Assembly (NCBI RefSeq): GCF_001540865.1
Contig: NC_033632.1
Span: 10,412,334-10,476,333 of the forward strand
Origin: Ananas comosus
Taxonomy: Eukaryota; Streptophyta; Magnoliopsida; Poales; Bromeliaceae
Length of the DNA: 64,000 bases
Direction: 5' to 3'
Both the position numbers and the translations under genes were made by a program. This document shows, piece after piece, positions 33,421-45,096 of the stretch (position 1 is its first letter; each line of letters begins with the position of its first letter). The notes below the pieces were generated by a model. The model was not told the origin of the DNA. It made no database searches and was given only the letters and a program-made list of their open reading frames with translations.

Positions 33421-34297
33421 GTTAATTGCATATAGCTCTCTGTAAGCATATCGAATAGCAAATATAATTTTATAAAAATTCAGCAATATTCATATTTATT
33501 TCTTTTATTTGTTACTCTTAAAGCACTGTTTATTTTTTATTAGCAGTTAAGTGAAATAATATTTTTGTTGCATTTGAAAACGACAGAAATTTTGTAGGGA
33601 TAAAAAAATAAAAGTTGAACATTATAGGAATATATTTGCTATTTGATATATTTATATGGAGCTTTTTGCAATTAATCCTTTTTATGTTAATTAAGAATTT
33701 TGGGACCAAAAATGAAACTTATTACTTGTCTTCAAGTTTGGGGATCAGTAATGCAATTTACTCAAGCGGCTCAAAATTCTTAATTAACATAAAAAGGATT
33801 AATTGCAAAAAGCTCCATATAAATATATCAAATAGCAAATATATTCCTATAAAGTCCAACTTTTTATTTTTATTTCTACAAAAGTCCAGTGATACTAATT
33901 TTCACTCCTCTGGTTTGTTACCGTTAAAATACTATTTTTTTTTAACGNTAAAAATTCAGCAATATTCATATTTATTTCTTTTATTTGTTACTCTTAAAGC
34001 ACTGTTTATTTTTTATTAGCAGTTAAGTGAAATAATATTTTTGCCCTTATAAATATATTCTTTTAAAAATATTTTATCTGATAATATAAGGAGGATAAAA
34101 AGATTAATTTAACTCATTCACTAATTAAGGTTAAATATTTTACTCATGATTAATTATATTTTTCTGACGGATCCTAACCGTTGTGATATATTTGAAAACG
34201 ACAGAAATTTTGTAGGGATAAAAAAATAAAAGTTGAACATTATAGGAATATATCTGCTATTTGATATATTTATAAAAAGCTGAATGCAATCTACCCC
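33421..34297. repeat. Rearranged MULE-F2 element
   Basis: Ends GTTAATTGCATATAGC and GCTGAATGCAATCTACCCC are F2-like. Inside, 33473-33566 is repeated exactly at 33951-34044, and about 33575-33660 at 34193-34275. An inverted part pairs 33670-33705 with 33778-33812. An N sits at 33948, just before the repeated block. Confidence 0.6.
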
Positions 34298-34488
34298 AAA
34301 AAAAAAAATAAAAATGCTTTGTGAGCATCTCAACTACTGGTATTTTGAAACTGGTCCATCAACTTTGCAATGTTTTCTTCATAAAATTTGTCTATGTAAC
34401 TTACTCGAGTTATAACCCAGTTTGATCTAATTACCTAATTTTTAATAGTTTTAATTTTGTTGTATAAGTTTTTAAATTTATTTGGTCA

Positions 34489-34528
<40 letters not shown>
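34489..34528. repeat. (AAT)n microsatellite
   Basis: Uninterrupted ATA/AAT units. Confidence 0.95.
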
Positions 34529-34529
<1 letters not shown>

Positions 34530-34576
34530 TCTTACACTTCATGATTTAGTTGTTTGTTTGTTTTAACAAGTTATGA

Positions 34577-34730
34577 TTAAAAACTTACCGTCTCTAGAGC
34601 AAGTGGCAAAGGGCTTGGTGATTGGTACCCGAGGTCCCAAACTCGAATCCTAATTGATTCACATTTTCAGCTAAGTTTATTTCTAAATGAAATAAGTTTG
34701 ATTAAAAAACTAGCGTAGCAAAGTTGCAGT
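34577..34730 (+). repeat. tRNA-derived SINE
   Basis: TAGAGCAAGTGGCAAAGGG is an A-box-like start and AACTCGAATCC a B box, about 40 bases apart. It is followed by TTTATTTCTAAATGAAATAA, the tail shared with the other SINE copies here. This matches the plant Au-type SINE pattern as I know it. Confidence 0.65.
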
Positions 34731-34818
34731 GTATTTTGGTATACACTTGCAGTTATCAAAATTAAAGTTAAATCATAATTTAATTAGAAAAAAATACAAC
34801 TTTTAGAATTGAGCTTAT

Positions 34819-35041
34819 GTTTGAAGACCCAATGAGTTATCACTGCTAGTAAGCCGGGTTATTATATTTGGTATATATCAGAGCTAGTTCACTTGTTTGA
34901 AGACCCAATGAGTTATCACTGCTAGTAAGCCGGGTTATTATATTTGGTATATATCAGAGCTAGTTCACCTGTTTGAAGACCCAAAGAGTTATCACTGCTA
35001 GTAAGCCGGGTTATTATATTTGGTATCAGAGTCGGTTCACC
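34819..35041 (+). repeat. Three tandem copies of a TRIM LTR-end/primer site junction
   Basis: Units start at 34819, 34895 and 34971 (period 76). Each contains AGTAAGCCGGGTTATTATAT then TTGGTAT(ATA)TCAGAG, i.e. the end of an LTR plus a tRNA-Met-like primer site. The third unit lacks the TATA insert. Confidence 0.8.
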
Positions 35042-35360
35042 AGCCGAAAGTGTAAAATAAATTTTAGCTAAGGCAAAGTCGGAATGACAGGCTAAACCAT
35101 AGTCGGTGAATAACAGGTTAAATCAGAATCAGAATGGCAAGACTAACGAGACGAGTCTCACATCACCGGATGATTTTGAACTTCGTGTGTATTTAGGGCT
35201 GACGAGAACGTCAAAACCTAAACGGGGGAGCCTGTGACACCCAATAGTCCCACATCGGATGTTAATGAGATTGTCATTGCGTATATATAAGCAAACTTCA
35301 TCCTAATAATAATAACTGAGTTTAAATATTTTGGACGAGAGGTTTATAAAATCTTTTGTA
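35042..35360 (+). mobile_element. Degenerate TRIM: internal part and 3' LTR start
   Basis: An internal stretch ends in ACGGGGGAGCC (polypurine tract), then TGTGACACCCAATAGTCCCA at 35233 starts the 3' LTR, as in the TRIM at 57410-58022. The LTR end is lost. Confidence 0.65.
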
Positions 35361-35569
35361 CTAATAAATTTTTAGCAATTATATTTATCACACTATTTAA
35401 TCAACTATCCATTGTAATACTATTCAACGGCCAAAGAGGCTAACCAATTAAGTCAATCCAAGAATCCGTGCCCTTTACTTCGAGACGTGATGCTGGCCAC
35501 CGTATGCGCACGGTATTGCGTGTCGAGTACGATTTAATTTTTAAAATTTTTGTACTGGACTTTTAATAT
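35361..35569. other. Spacer
   Basis: Nothing recognised. Confidence 0.4.
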
Positions 35570-35578
35570 TAATAAAAA

Positions 35579-35963
35579 GAAAAAACTTTAAATACCCATA
35601 TAGTTTCACATTTTCTTACTTTACTACCATATGATTTAAAGTGTATCAAGTTAGTACCCTATAGTTTCGTACTTTTTTAATTTAGTACCCTATAGTTTCA
35701 AGTGTATTAAGTTAGTATCATATTGTTTCAATTTTTTCTTTTTATTATCCATTTCGGGGTATATAATTTAACGAAATATTAAATCATAGGGTATTAAAGT
35801 AAGAAAGTGCGAAACCACATAATACTAACTTGATACACTTGAAACCACAGGATAATAAAGTAAGAAAGTGTGAAATCACATGGTACTAATTTGATACACT
35901 TTAAATTACAGAATATTAAAGTGAAAAAGTGCGAAACTACATGGGAGTATTTGAAGTTTTTTC
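35579..35963. mobile_element. MULE-like foldback (family F3), copy 2
   Basis: Ends GAAAAAACTTTAAATACCC and GTATTTGAAGTTTTTTC; exact 9-bp TAATAAAAA at 35570-35578 and 35964-35972. Confidence 0.85.
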
Positions 35964-35972
35964 TAATAAAAA

Positions 35973-36580
35973 TTTTTACTTCGCCTTTACGGGAGAACGT
36001 TAATTGGTGACCAAATTATATAAATATTAGCATATATATTTTTTTGCATTATTTTTTTCGAAGCTATTTTTTTTTTTCTGTTTTTCCATTAGAATTTTAA
36101 AACTAGTCCCTTAACTTTATGTATTTATTTTTAAAATTTATTTACAAAACTTACTCAAATTACAGCCAAAATTAATTTAATTATATATTTTTAATATTTT
36201 TAGTTTTACTATCTATTTTTTTTTTTTAATCAGAATTATATTATAGTTCTTTCACTTCAAAATTCAGTAGTCTACTTTTTTAACAAGCTAAAATCGGAAA
36301 GTATAAAGGTTAAATAGTCGAATTATAAATAGATCATAAGTTAAATAATTTTTATTTACAAAATATATTAGCTTACTATTTTAATCTATGCGGTGGTAAA
36401 AGGACAAAAGCCTGAATCAGCGTACACCTTGAAAAACAGAAGAAGAAACCAAAAGTTATGGGCTTTTCAAAAAGGGCTCATTATTGGGGGGTCTCTTCTT
36501 AAGATCTTTACATAAAAAAAAAAAAAATAAACAAAATAATATTAAAGAGAGTACAAAAAAAAAAAAAAAAAAAAAAAAAA
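35973..36580. other. AT-rich intergenic DNA upstream of the RING gene
   Basis: Poly-A/T runs, no repeat structure recognised. Confidence 0.4.
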
Positions 36581-36824
36581 TGTATATACCTCCACACTTT
36601 TCACACCCGCTTTTCCCTTACTTCCACTTCTCCTTTTTATTCTCTACTCTTTCTAAATCCTAAGCTCTCTTTTGTGCTCTTCTTTAGAGCCATGGTGATT
36701 TCCTATTAAAATAGGAGGAGAGAAAAATAAAAAAAAAAAAAAAAAAAAAAAAACCATATAAGAGAAGCAGAAAAAGCTCAAGTGATTAGTGCTGCTGCCC
36801 CAAGAAGTGCTTCTCCCTCTAGCA
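36581..36824 (+). promoter_or_regulatory. Probable promoter and 5' UTR of the RING gene
   Basis: TATATACC near 36582 could be a TATA box, followed by pyrimidine-rich text (CTCCTTTTTATTCTCTACTC) typical of plant 5' UTRs. A 30-base A run lies at about 36725-36754. No experimental start known. Confidence 0.35.
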
Positions 36825-37289
36825 ATGGCTTTGGTGCTATTTGGAGTCGCCGCGCGAATAATGGTTGTTTCTTCTATCATCACCGCCGCGGTCCCGCTCG
36901 CCGCCGTCGGCGTCTTGGTGGTGCTCCAGGCCCTCACCGTCTGCCGCGCCTTCAAGGGGCTGCTGCGAACCGCCTCGACGATCGAGAGTCGCGGCGGCAG
37001 AAGCCACGAGAGGTTATCTTCAGAGGAGCTGGAGAGACTCCCTCGCTTTAACTTCTGCCAAGTAGAAAATATAAAAGAAAGTGTTCTTACCAACTGTACT
37101 ATTTGTCTAGACGTCTTTCAAATAGGCGATAGCTGCAAATTGTTGCCGTCGTGTGGGCATAGCTTTCACACGCATTGCGTGGATAACTGGCTGCTGATGA
37201 ATCCGATTTGCCCGCTTTGTCGAACCTCCATCGCTGCGGCCGCCGCCGATCACCGGAGTACAGCTTCTGCTGTACAAATAGGTATTTGA
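36825..37289 (+). CDS. RING-H2 finger protein, ATL type (E3 ubiquitin ligase)
   Basis: 154 residues, one exon. The first ATG lies in a good plant context (GCAATGGCT). Residues about 5-40 are strongly hydrophobic (SSIITAAVPLAAVGVLVVLQ), a likely membrane anchor. After a short basic part comes SSEELERLPRF at the usual pre-RING position, then the RING-H2 at about residues 90-130: CTICLDVF, CGHSFHTHC, WLLMNPICPLC, giving all eight zinc ligands C2-C-H-H-C2 in canonical spacing, with the Trp that contacts the E2. ATL proteins transfer ubiquitin to membrane-linked or defence targets; substrate here unknown. The GLD motif typical of ATLs is not clear. The protein ends soon after the RING. Antisense frames over the same DNA are shadows. 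Confidence 0.85.
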   Translation: MALVLFGVAARIMVVSSIITAAVPLAAVGVLVVLQALTVCRAFKGLLRTASTIESRGGRSHERLSSEELERLPRFNFCQVENIKESVLTNCTICLDVFQIGDSCKLLPSCGHSFHTHCVDNWLLMNPICPLCRTSIAAAAADHRSTASAVQIGI

Positions 37290-37550
37290 AAGTACAAAAA
37301 CTCTGATTAATACATAGTTTACAATTTTAGCTTTAATAGTAAGGTAAATAAGAGTCTCAAATTTTTGTATTTTAGATCTTAGAAAGAGATAAATAAGAAA
37401 GAAACTTATTGTAATTTGTGAGTTTCTTATTAAATTGTTCGACTTTTTAAAGTAGAGTGGTTCTTCGTTTCTTGTAGCTTTTTTTTTATTAAAAAGATAA
37501 AAATTAAAGTTGGTTGGTGTAAATTTGATTAATTTATTTAGGTTATATAC
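37290..37550. other. 3' flank of the RING gene
   Basis: AT-rich, no recognised feature. Confidence 0.4.
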
Positions 37551-37559
37551 AAATTTAAG

Positions 37560-38411
37560 AGCAATGCTCCTATACACCAAAAAGATCTTAACCATTAAAA
37601 TTTTTTAAATGGACGGTCAAGATGCATTTCTTAAAAGAGGATGACCGGTATTTGATACCATCGGTACCGGTCAACTCTTCAAGAGGGCAATTTTTTTTGT
37701 TTTTTAGCACCGAGGGCATTTTGGTAAATTTTCGTCTCTTAATACATTATTTTTGTAAAATATCTCATTCACTCCTATGAAAACTTTTCACCCACCACCA
37801 TCATCTTCTCCTCTTCTCCGAAGCTTTTTCTTTTTTTCTTTTTTTTTTTTTTGCTGAGAGAGAAATCTATGTCTATTACTTAAGTTTTCACCCACCACCA
37901 TCATCTTCTCCTCTTCTCCGAAGCTATTTTTTCTTTTTTTTTTGGTTGAGAGAGAAATCCATGTCTATTCTTTCTCTTCCAGTTTTTAATTTCCCATCGA
38001 CAACATCTCATCTTCCTCCGAATCCCATTTCTTTTTTTTTTTTTTGTTGAGAGAGAAATTCATCTCTATTTTATTTCAATTTTTGAACTAATATCTAATC
38101 TATATATTCTTATAATTTTTTAGCAATAGATCATTTAAAGTTTAAGCTCAAATTGATTTTTAAACTCAATTTTATAAAGGTTTGTTACTTATCTAATTAG
38201 TACTATCTAATTTGGTAAGTAACAAAATTAAACAAGAAAACATATAGTTATGTAGGGTTGATCAAATTTGGTAATTAGTTTTTATTTGTTTTCCCATATT
38301 ACCCTTACGAATGGTAACCTGTTGAGCAGGTAACCACTATACAAAAGACAATCTCGCCCTTAAAATATGAAGGGCTAGATTTAATTTATCTGGTGTATTG
38401 AAGCATTCCTC
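37560..38411. mobile_element. MULE-like element with internal tandem repeat
   Basis: Ends GAGCAATGCTCCTATACACC and GGTGTATTGAAGCATTCCTC; flanks CAAATTTAA and AAAATTTAA (8 of 9). Inside are three tandem units of about 95 bp (37787-38080) holding CACCACCATCATCTTCTCC and GAGAGAGAAAT. Confidence 0.65.
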
Positions 38412-39774
38412 AAAATTTAAACCTAATAAAAAGTCTAATAAATTAATTGAATTTCTTATGAGTAGTAAAGAAGTGCTATTTTTGGGGTTTTTGCCTATGT
38501 GTTGATATTTTTAATAACATATATAGAATTAGCACAGTTCCTAAGTTCCATGCTATTTACAAATAGCCTAATGAATTATAATTTGTCTTTTAAGCTCTCA
38601 ATCTTGAGTTTTTTTACTTTTGTTGTAAGTTAATTAAGTTTTTTTAAAAAATGTTACTAAAAGATTTTATAAAATTTCATAGCTCAATTAGCTATTAGTC
38701 ATTAATTAATTTGATATAATTTGCTAAAAAGTAGTTTAAGTTATTAAATTTAATAGAATTACCAATCAATTTGTTTAAACTTTTAATTTATTTAGTTAAA
38801 ATCCTTCAATTACAAAAGTCCAAAATTTGGGTGGTTATTTTCACTTAATAATAACATCTATGAAGTTTGGCATTTCTAGTAATTATTATCCTGTAGGCCA
38901 CTCACAAACATCTTATTAAGGAGTTGTAATATTCTGCCGTGTACTAGTTTTGTCTCTAAATGTTATCATTCTTTATTCTAATTTTAGTGCTTCTAAAACA
39001 CTCAACTCATTTTTGGTTAGAGATAAAAGTAGTACATGACAGCGAATCGGAGTTTTCCCAGCGAGAAATTGTTGGAGAGCCCCTTACTTTGCGCAAATTG
39101 AGTTTTGGTATTTCAATACCATTTTTATAAATTGAGAATTATCCATTCTAGAATTGTTTTAATCCTAACACGCTTAATCTTATTAATCTCATATTAAAAA
39201 AATTTAGTTCTATTATATTTTATTTCAAGTTAAATTACAGAAAATTTTGTTATGAATATCCGTTTTTTTTTATTTCTAATTTTGAAAAACTTATATTTTA
39301 CTCTCTCAATATTTTAATTTGTTACATTTAGCACCCCTCTGTGAGTGTTCCATTATTATTCAGTCAATTTTTTATAATCTATATCAAAAATGTTCTTTGA
39401 ATGATAAAAATATTAACAAAAAAAAATTAGAAAAAATACGTCTTTTTATTAACGCTGTACCATTCTGAAAATATTTTTAAAATAGTCTTATTTTATATCT
39501 TCGACGTGTCGCAGTTTTAATAGCAAAATAGAATATAATAATACTACTTTCCTTCATTTAAGAAAACGGAGTCAAATAGTAGATGGGAATATCCTAATAC
39601 CACTTTCATCAGTAGTCAAATTTGTATATTATGCAGTCAATCTTCTCTTTTTTAAAATATTGGGGATAAAAAAAAAAAAATTCTCACCTCCCAATACCAT
39701 AAATTGAACTAGCCAAAGAGATTCTCCCTTCCACTTGCTTCATAACACTATTTTAAGACTACCTTTTATGGACT
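38412..39774. other. AT-rich intergenic DNA
   Basis: No gene, TIR or LTR recognised over about 1.3 kb. Confidence 0.4.
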
Positions 39775-39783
39775 TAATTTATG

Positions 39784-40138
39784 GGGAAAACTTCAAAAAA
39801 AACCCCGTGGTTTCCTAGTTTCTCATTTTGCCCCCTGTGGTTTAAAATGTATCCATTTGCCCTACTGTGGTTTTCTTTTTCTCTTTTTCTTATCAATTTT
39901 ATTATTTTATTTTTCTTAAATCAGTGATAAAGTTAAAATTAAACGGTACTAAAGTGAATATTTGATAAATCTAGATGTGTATCTGAAATTTTTTGTATAT
40001 AATTTAATAAAATATTAACAAAAAAGCTACCGAAAAGATAAAAACGAAACCACATGGGGGCAATTTGATATATTTTAAACCACAGGGGGGCAAAGTGAGA
40101 AACTAGGAAACCACAGGGGGAATTTTTGAAGTTTTCCC
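39784..40138. mobile_element. MULE-like foldback (family F3), copy 3
   Basis: Ends GGGAAAACTTCAAAAAAAAC and TTTTTGAAGTTTTCCC; flanks TAATTTATG and TAATTTATA (8 of 9). Confidence 0.75.
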
Positions 40139-40330
40139 TAATTTATATGAATTATAAATTAGGGTTTTTCTTATATACTTTTTTTTTAGTATTGTTTGAC
40201 ATTTTTAAATTATTCTTTATTTTTTAAAATATTTTTCTAAATCTCAAATTTTATTATTAAATCTTTAAGGACAGGGATATATTTTTAAAAAATGTAGTCG
40301 TAAAATATATATTTTGGCCAATCAGAAATA

Positions 40331-40556
40331 AGAGCAGGTCTACTATACTCTTACGAATATATTCAAAAATTTTCGGCAGTTGAATGAAGGGATGTGCGAT
40401 TAGGATAATACTAATTCCCTAGAATTGAGTAAACAGTCGGTTGAATAGTATGATCTAATTAATGAAAATGATTAAAGAGGTAGATCTAACGGCCGAAAAT
40501 TTATGAGTACAAAAATATCTATACTCATAAAAATATAGTAGCCGAACTCTAAAAAT
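40331..40556. repeat. MITE family C, copy 5
   Basis: GAGCAGGTCTACTATACTC at the left and TATAGTAGCCGAACTC at the right, with the family's ATCTAACGGCCGAAAA inside. Confidence 0.6.
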
Positions 40557-40732
40557 AAATTAGATATTTTGAAAATTTTTTAATAGCATATCATATTTTT
40601 TTCCTTGGTATTTAAAATGATGTAAAAATAAATTAGATGAATTTTCAAAAGTCCTGATTATAAAATGTAAGTTTTAAATTGGAATTTTAAAATTTGAGTT
40701 GCATAATTCATATAAATTAAAAAATATAAGTT
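40557..40732. other. AT-rich spacer
   Basis: Nothing recognised. Confidence 0.4.
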
Positions 40733-41060
40733 TTCGAGACAAAGGTAGCACGCTACCTGTTTCATTCATTTAGCAAATAAATTTAACTATATAGAATGAG
40801 GCAGTAGGAGCCTCAGGAAAGAAAAAAAATCAATAAAAAAAAGATCTAAGAAGAAAAATAAAAGAAAATTGATAAAAAAAAACAATTGGAAACGTTGAAT
40901 TGGGCACCAAAAAAAACGTAGAACGTCATCCAACTCTACAAAACTCAGTCCACTCCTTTACCAATACACCAACACGTTGAGTGGTTAAGGTAGCGTAGAA
41001 TCGAACCCTTAATTTATAACCAATTTCTCATGTACACATGCCATACTTGGATAGAGTATT
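40733..41060 (-). repeat. tRNA-derived SINE-like repeat
   Basis: The minus strand has GGGTTCGATTCTACGC (B box, about 40995-41010) and ends AAATGAATGAAACAGGTAGC then GTGCTACC, the shared SINE tail. Confidence 0.5.
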
Positions 41061-41852
41061 CACTTCTTTTTCTTTTTCTTCCAATGTGGCTAAATAAGGT
41101 TGGTTTTTTAAAAATATTGTAGTAAGTATCTAGGCCATTTTTTATTTTATTTTTTATGGAGCATGGCTTTTTGAAATACATTTCTAAAGCTTTTTATCAT
41201 ATTAAACAATTAGGTAACTTAATATTTAAGCCAATTCCAAGTTACGATAGTTTCATTAATACTACCGATACGTAATAAGTTAAATCTTCATCTCTTATAT
41301 ATACTGCAGTATCCCATGCACGTATATTCTTGGACTGTAAACTCTAATTTACCTCGATATGCGTTTTTTTTATTTTGCGACCTCGCTCGTGATTTGAAAA
41401 GTTAATTAAGTTATACGTAAATATTTTATAATTTTATTTTTAGTTTACAAAAAGAATATTTAATTAAATAATAATAGTAAAATAATATATTTTACAAATT
41501 ACAAGATGGTACAATACATTCTGCCATTTTATAATCTATAGTTAATTTTTATTTAAATTTAATTTTATTATTAAATTTTATTTTTTATTTTTTATTAAAT
41601 TATTAGGTACGACGCATCAAATTATTAAAAATATATGGCAATCAATATTGTTTAACTAATATGCTTTATAAAAATTTGAATATATTTAGAATATTTTACT
41701 AAATTAGAAATATATTAAAAGCATCAAAACTCACATTTGATATTTATATATACACTAAAAATTATATAATAATAAATAATACAAAATTAGAAATAAAAGT
41801 TATATGATACCTATATATAAATGTATATATTAATCAATCAATTTTTTTTACT
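41061..41852. other. AT-rich intergenic DNA
   Basis: Nothing recognised. Confidence 0.4.
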
Positions 41853-41861
41853 TAAAAAGTA

Positions 41862-42616
41862 GGATTAATTGCATACAGTATCCTGTAAATATAGCGAATT
41901 ATAAATATATTCCCACAAATTCAGCTTTCTTATGTTATCCTGCAAAAGTTTCAATATTTTCAAATATGTCATTGTCGTTATAATCCGTTAGAAAATTTTA
42001 ATTAACCACAAGTAAAATATTTAATCCTAATTAGTCAATGAGATAATTGACATTTTTATCCTTCTTATATTATACCTTCTCCTCTCAATCAAATCTCTAG
42101 CTATGGAAACTCTTCTTCTTCTTTATCTTTCTTTTCCTCTTCCTCTTTCTCTCTCTCCTTCATACTAGTTTCGAATCTGTAGCAAGAATTTCCCCCTTTC
42201 CATTCATCCGGACGCATGTTGCTTCACCCATGTCGTTTCGTGTTGCTTCCTTATTTAATTTCCTCGATTATTTTTTCTTATTTTGCTGAAAAAAATTTAG
42301 GAGAAAAGTAGTGAGAGAAGAGATTGCAACAATACTGAATTAGGCTGGGTTTTAAAGAGAAAGAATATAAGAAAGTAAAGTTTTTTCTACAAGATTATAG
42401 CAGTTGAGATTTTTGGAGGGACATATTTATTATGGTGAAATTGACATTTCACCTATCTACTATTAAAAAATAAGCAATTCTCTAACAATAAGAAATTAGA
42501 GGAACAAATATGAATATCACTGAACTTTTATATGAAAAAGAATTAAAAGTAAATGAACTTTGTAGAAATACATTTGCTATTCAATATATTTTCCAAGAGC
42601 GGTATACAATTAACTC
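41862..42616. mobile_element. MULE-like element (family F2), copy
   Basis: Ends GGATTAATTGCATACAG and GGTATACAATTAACTC; flanks TAAAAAGTA and TAAAAAATA (8 of 9). 755 bp, close to the 733 bp of 7257-7989, with the same pyrimidine tract (42100-42160). Confidence 0.7.
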
Positions 42617-42730
42617 TAAAAAATATAATACAAATATTTTTTAAAAAATTATGATAAAATGGCTTAACTAACAAATATAATTATAATTAATTGATTTGAG
42701 ACACACAAAGCTGGTTTTAGATTTATTTTT

Positions 42731-43097
42731 GGTTAATTTCATGCAGGTCCCTGCAAACATAGTGAATTATAAATATATTCTTATAAAGTTCAACTTTCAA
42801 ATATGTTCCTCTCATTTATTATCGTTAAACCATTGTTTATTTTATAAGTGAAATTATATTTTTGCCATCACGAATATATCTTCCTAAAAACCTCAATTAT
42901 TAATTGAAGAAAGATAGAAAAGTCAATTCACCGTATTAAGTAATTAGGATTAAATATTTTTTTATTTATGATTAATTAATTTTTTCTAACGAATACTAGC
43001 AGTAGACATATCTAAAAATATTAGAATTTTTATAAAGATAATATATAAAAATTAAACTTTATAAAAATATATTTATAGGGACATATACGAAAGTAAC
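42731..43097. repeat. MULE-like element (family F2), shorter copy
   Basis: Ends GGTTAATTTCATGCAGGTCC and GGGACATATACGAAAGTAAC. The right flank is a T run, so the target duplication cannot be judged. Confidence 0.6.
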
Positions 43098-43349
43098 ATT
43101 TTTTTTTTTTTTTCATTTTTGGAGGCGTGATTCACGCGGTGAGAACGTGGCGCGACAATTAAAGTCAGCATGTTGGCACCAAATTCCAACGTTATGCTCC
43201 CTACCTACCACCCTCCATAAACTCGTATGACACAGTATGGTGAAATATATATGCGGGAACATCTATTCTAACCGCATTAGAGGAGGGTTTGGGAACTTGG
43301 AGTGACACGGATCACCCCAACCCTCCCCCATCCTCTCTCGCTCTTTGTC

Positions 43350-43396
<47 letters not shown>
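43098..43396. other. Spacer with (TA)n(GA)n microsatellite
   Basis: A low-copy-looking part 43125-43345, then TA and GA runs at 43350-43397. Confidence 0.5.
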
Positions 43397-43397
<1 letters not shown>

Positions 43398-43892
43398 TGA
43401 GGCTACTATGCTATCGAAAGTACGGAGCCTTCCGTGCTTTCAGCTCGGCTCCGTTAAACTTGATCTAGATATTTGAAGTATCTAGAAAATAAATTTTATG
43501 ATTTTACGATATCATTTGCCTAGTGAACGAAGGGCTCAAAATCAACGGCTGAAAATAAAAATCTTACAAAATGTAATAATATAACATTAAAATTTTAAAT
43601 CAAAGATATTGATCTTGTTTTATATAGTATAAAAAATTTTTTATCAAAATTTCACGTGATTTGGATATTTCTACACCGTTAAACTTGCAAACGGCTTACT
43701 ACGGCCATTGAAATTTGTTGATTTTGAGCTCATTCGATCACTAGGCAAATGATATCGAAAAATAATAAAATTTATTTTCTAGGTACTCCAAATACTCTAG
43801 ATCAAGTTTAACGGAGGCGTCGCGATTCGAAAGTCGCAACATCGAAACAGAGCTAGAGCACGAAGGCTCCGTGCTCCTCGATAGCTGTAGCT
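43397..43892. repeat. Long TIR MITE
   Basis: GGCTACTATGCTATCGAAAG and the following ~130 bp pair with 43740-43890, including ATCATTTGCCTAGTGA and its inverse. Related to 23760-24300. Confidence 0.7.
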
Positions 43893-43954
43893 CACTATAT
43901 ATACTATCATATATATAATATATATATATAGTATGATCTATATATATATAAGAG

Positions 43955-44171
43955 TGAGCTAGAATACTTGTTAAAAGTATACCAAGTGGATACTTTGTGG
44001 TTTTTTTAGCCTTAGATGGAGGATGTGAAGTTGAGATTGATGGTGGTACGGTTGGTGATGTAGGTGGAATAGTTGTTTGATCCAAAGGCTATTAGGTAAT
44101 CAAAAATGTAGATCAATTGGCTAAAAACAACACAAGTATCCACTTTGGGTGATACTTGTAAAGTATTCTAA
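43955..44171. repeat. TIR MITE
   Basis: GCTAGAATACTTGTTAAAAG, then CCAAGTGGATACTTTG at the left is inverted at the right (CAAGTATCCACTTTGG, then GTAAAGTATTCTAAGC). Confidence 0.7.
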
Positions 44172-44230
44172 GCCCTATTTTATATATAGCTATATTATAT
44201 ATTATAATATTAATATATATATATATATAT

Positions 44231-44602
44231 ATATATGTAATTATGCTACTATATTATCAATAGTACCAAGCCCTTGGTACTATTAAGTTTTCGGCCGTTG
44301 GATGAAAGGATGTACTGTTAGGATGATAGTGGTCCTATATATATTGTAGAACTACTATACTATTGGAAGTATAAAGGATTTGATGCTTCTGATTTTTTGG
44401 TTCTTAGATCAGCTCTGTTAAATATTTCTAACCTTTGAATTAATATTATTAACCTGTGAGAACCACTCAACCGTAGAGGTACTACTCAACTTTAGGGAGG
44501 ACTGCAATCATCTCAACCGTATAATTCTTGATCCAACGGTCAAAAAATCGAAAGCATCAAAATTCTCTATATTTCCAATAGCATAGTAGGTTTGCTATAT
44601 AT
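44231..44602. repeat. MITE family C: fragment plus full copy
   Basis: 44236-44335 is a left half (ACCAAGCCCTTGGTACTATT). 44346-44602 is a fuller diverged copy ending AATAGCATAGTAGG. Confidence 0.55.
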
Positions 44603-45088
44603 ATAGCTCATTAAAAAATAATTATTTAGGTAGTTTATGCAATAACTAATATTTATGCTGATTAACCAATCAATATTTTGATTAATGTAATTTAACTAAT
44701 TATCTAAACTAATTAAATTATTAACTCCTTAAATAATAAGTAAAGTTATATTTTATAATTAATTAATTAATGTAGGTATGTACTTCTCAATAACCGTATA
44801 CAGTATTCATGGTTCATTAATTTATTAATTTATTAATTTTATTATTTAATTAATATTTTGATAATAATTAATTAGGTAAAATACTGTTGTTTTAAAACGA
44901 TAATTACTCTTCTTCGACTATTCCAATTTCACCATTCAAATGCTATTTTTACTCAGCTTTTATTCAAATATAAAATTTGTTTTATTCATGCTTATTTCAA
45001 AATTTGTATTTATTCCATTTTACTTATTCCTGTACCAAATGATACCTAATATTATTTTATATATAATACTCTTCTTCCCGCATTGTAA
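44603..45088. other. AT-rich intergenic DNA
   Basis: TTAATTAATT-type words. No gene. Confidence 0.4.
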
Positions 45089-45096
45089 GTCTAGAC

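Noticed and set aside
34577..34660. Functional tRNA gene
   Set aside because: A and B boxes are present but there is no cloverleaf or acceptor stem, and the sequence continues into a SINE tail.
36653..37595. Long frames antisense to the RING gene
   Set aside because: The plus strand has a complete RING-H2 with correct spacing; the antisense frames are shadows extending into AT-rich flanks.
37787..38080. CRISPR-like spaced repeat
   Set aside because: Three ~95-bp direct repeats in a plant MULE-like element; there are no short repeats with unique spacers, and CRISPR arrays are not expected in a plant nucleus.
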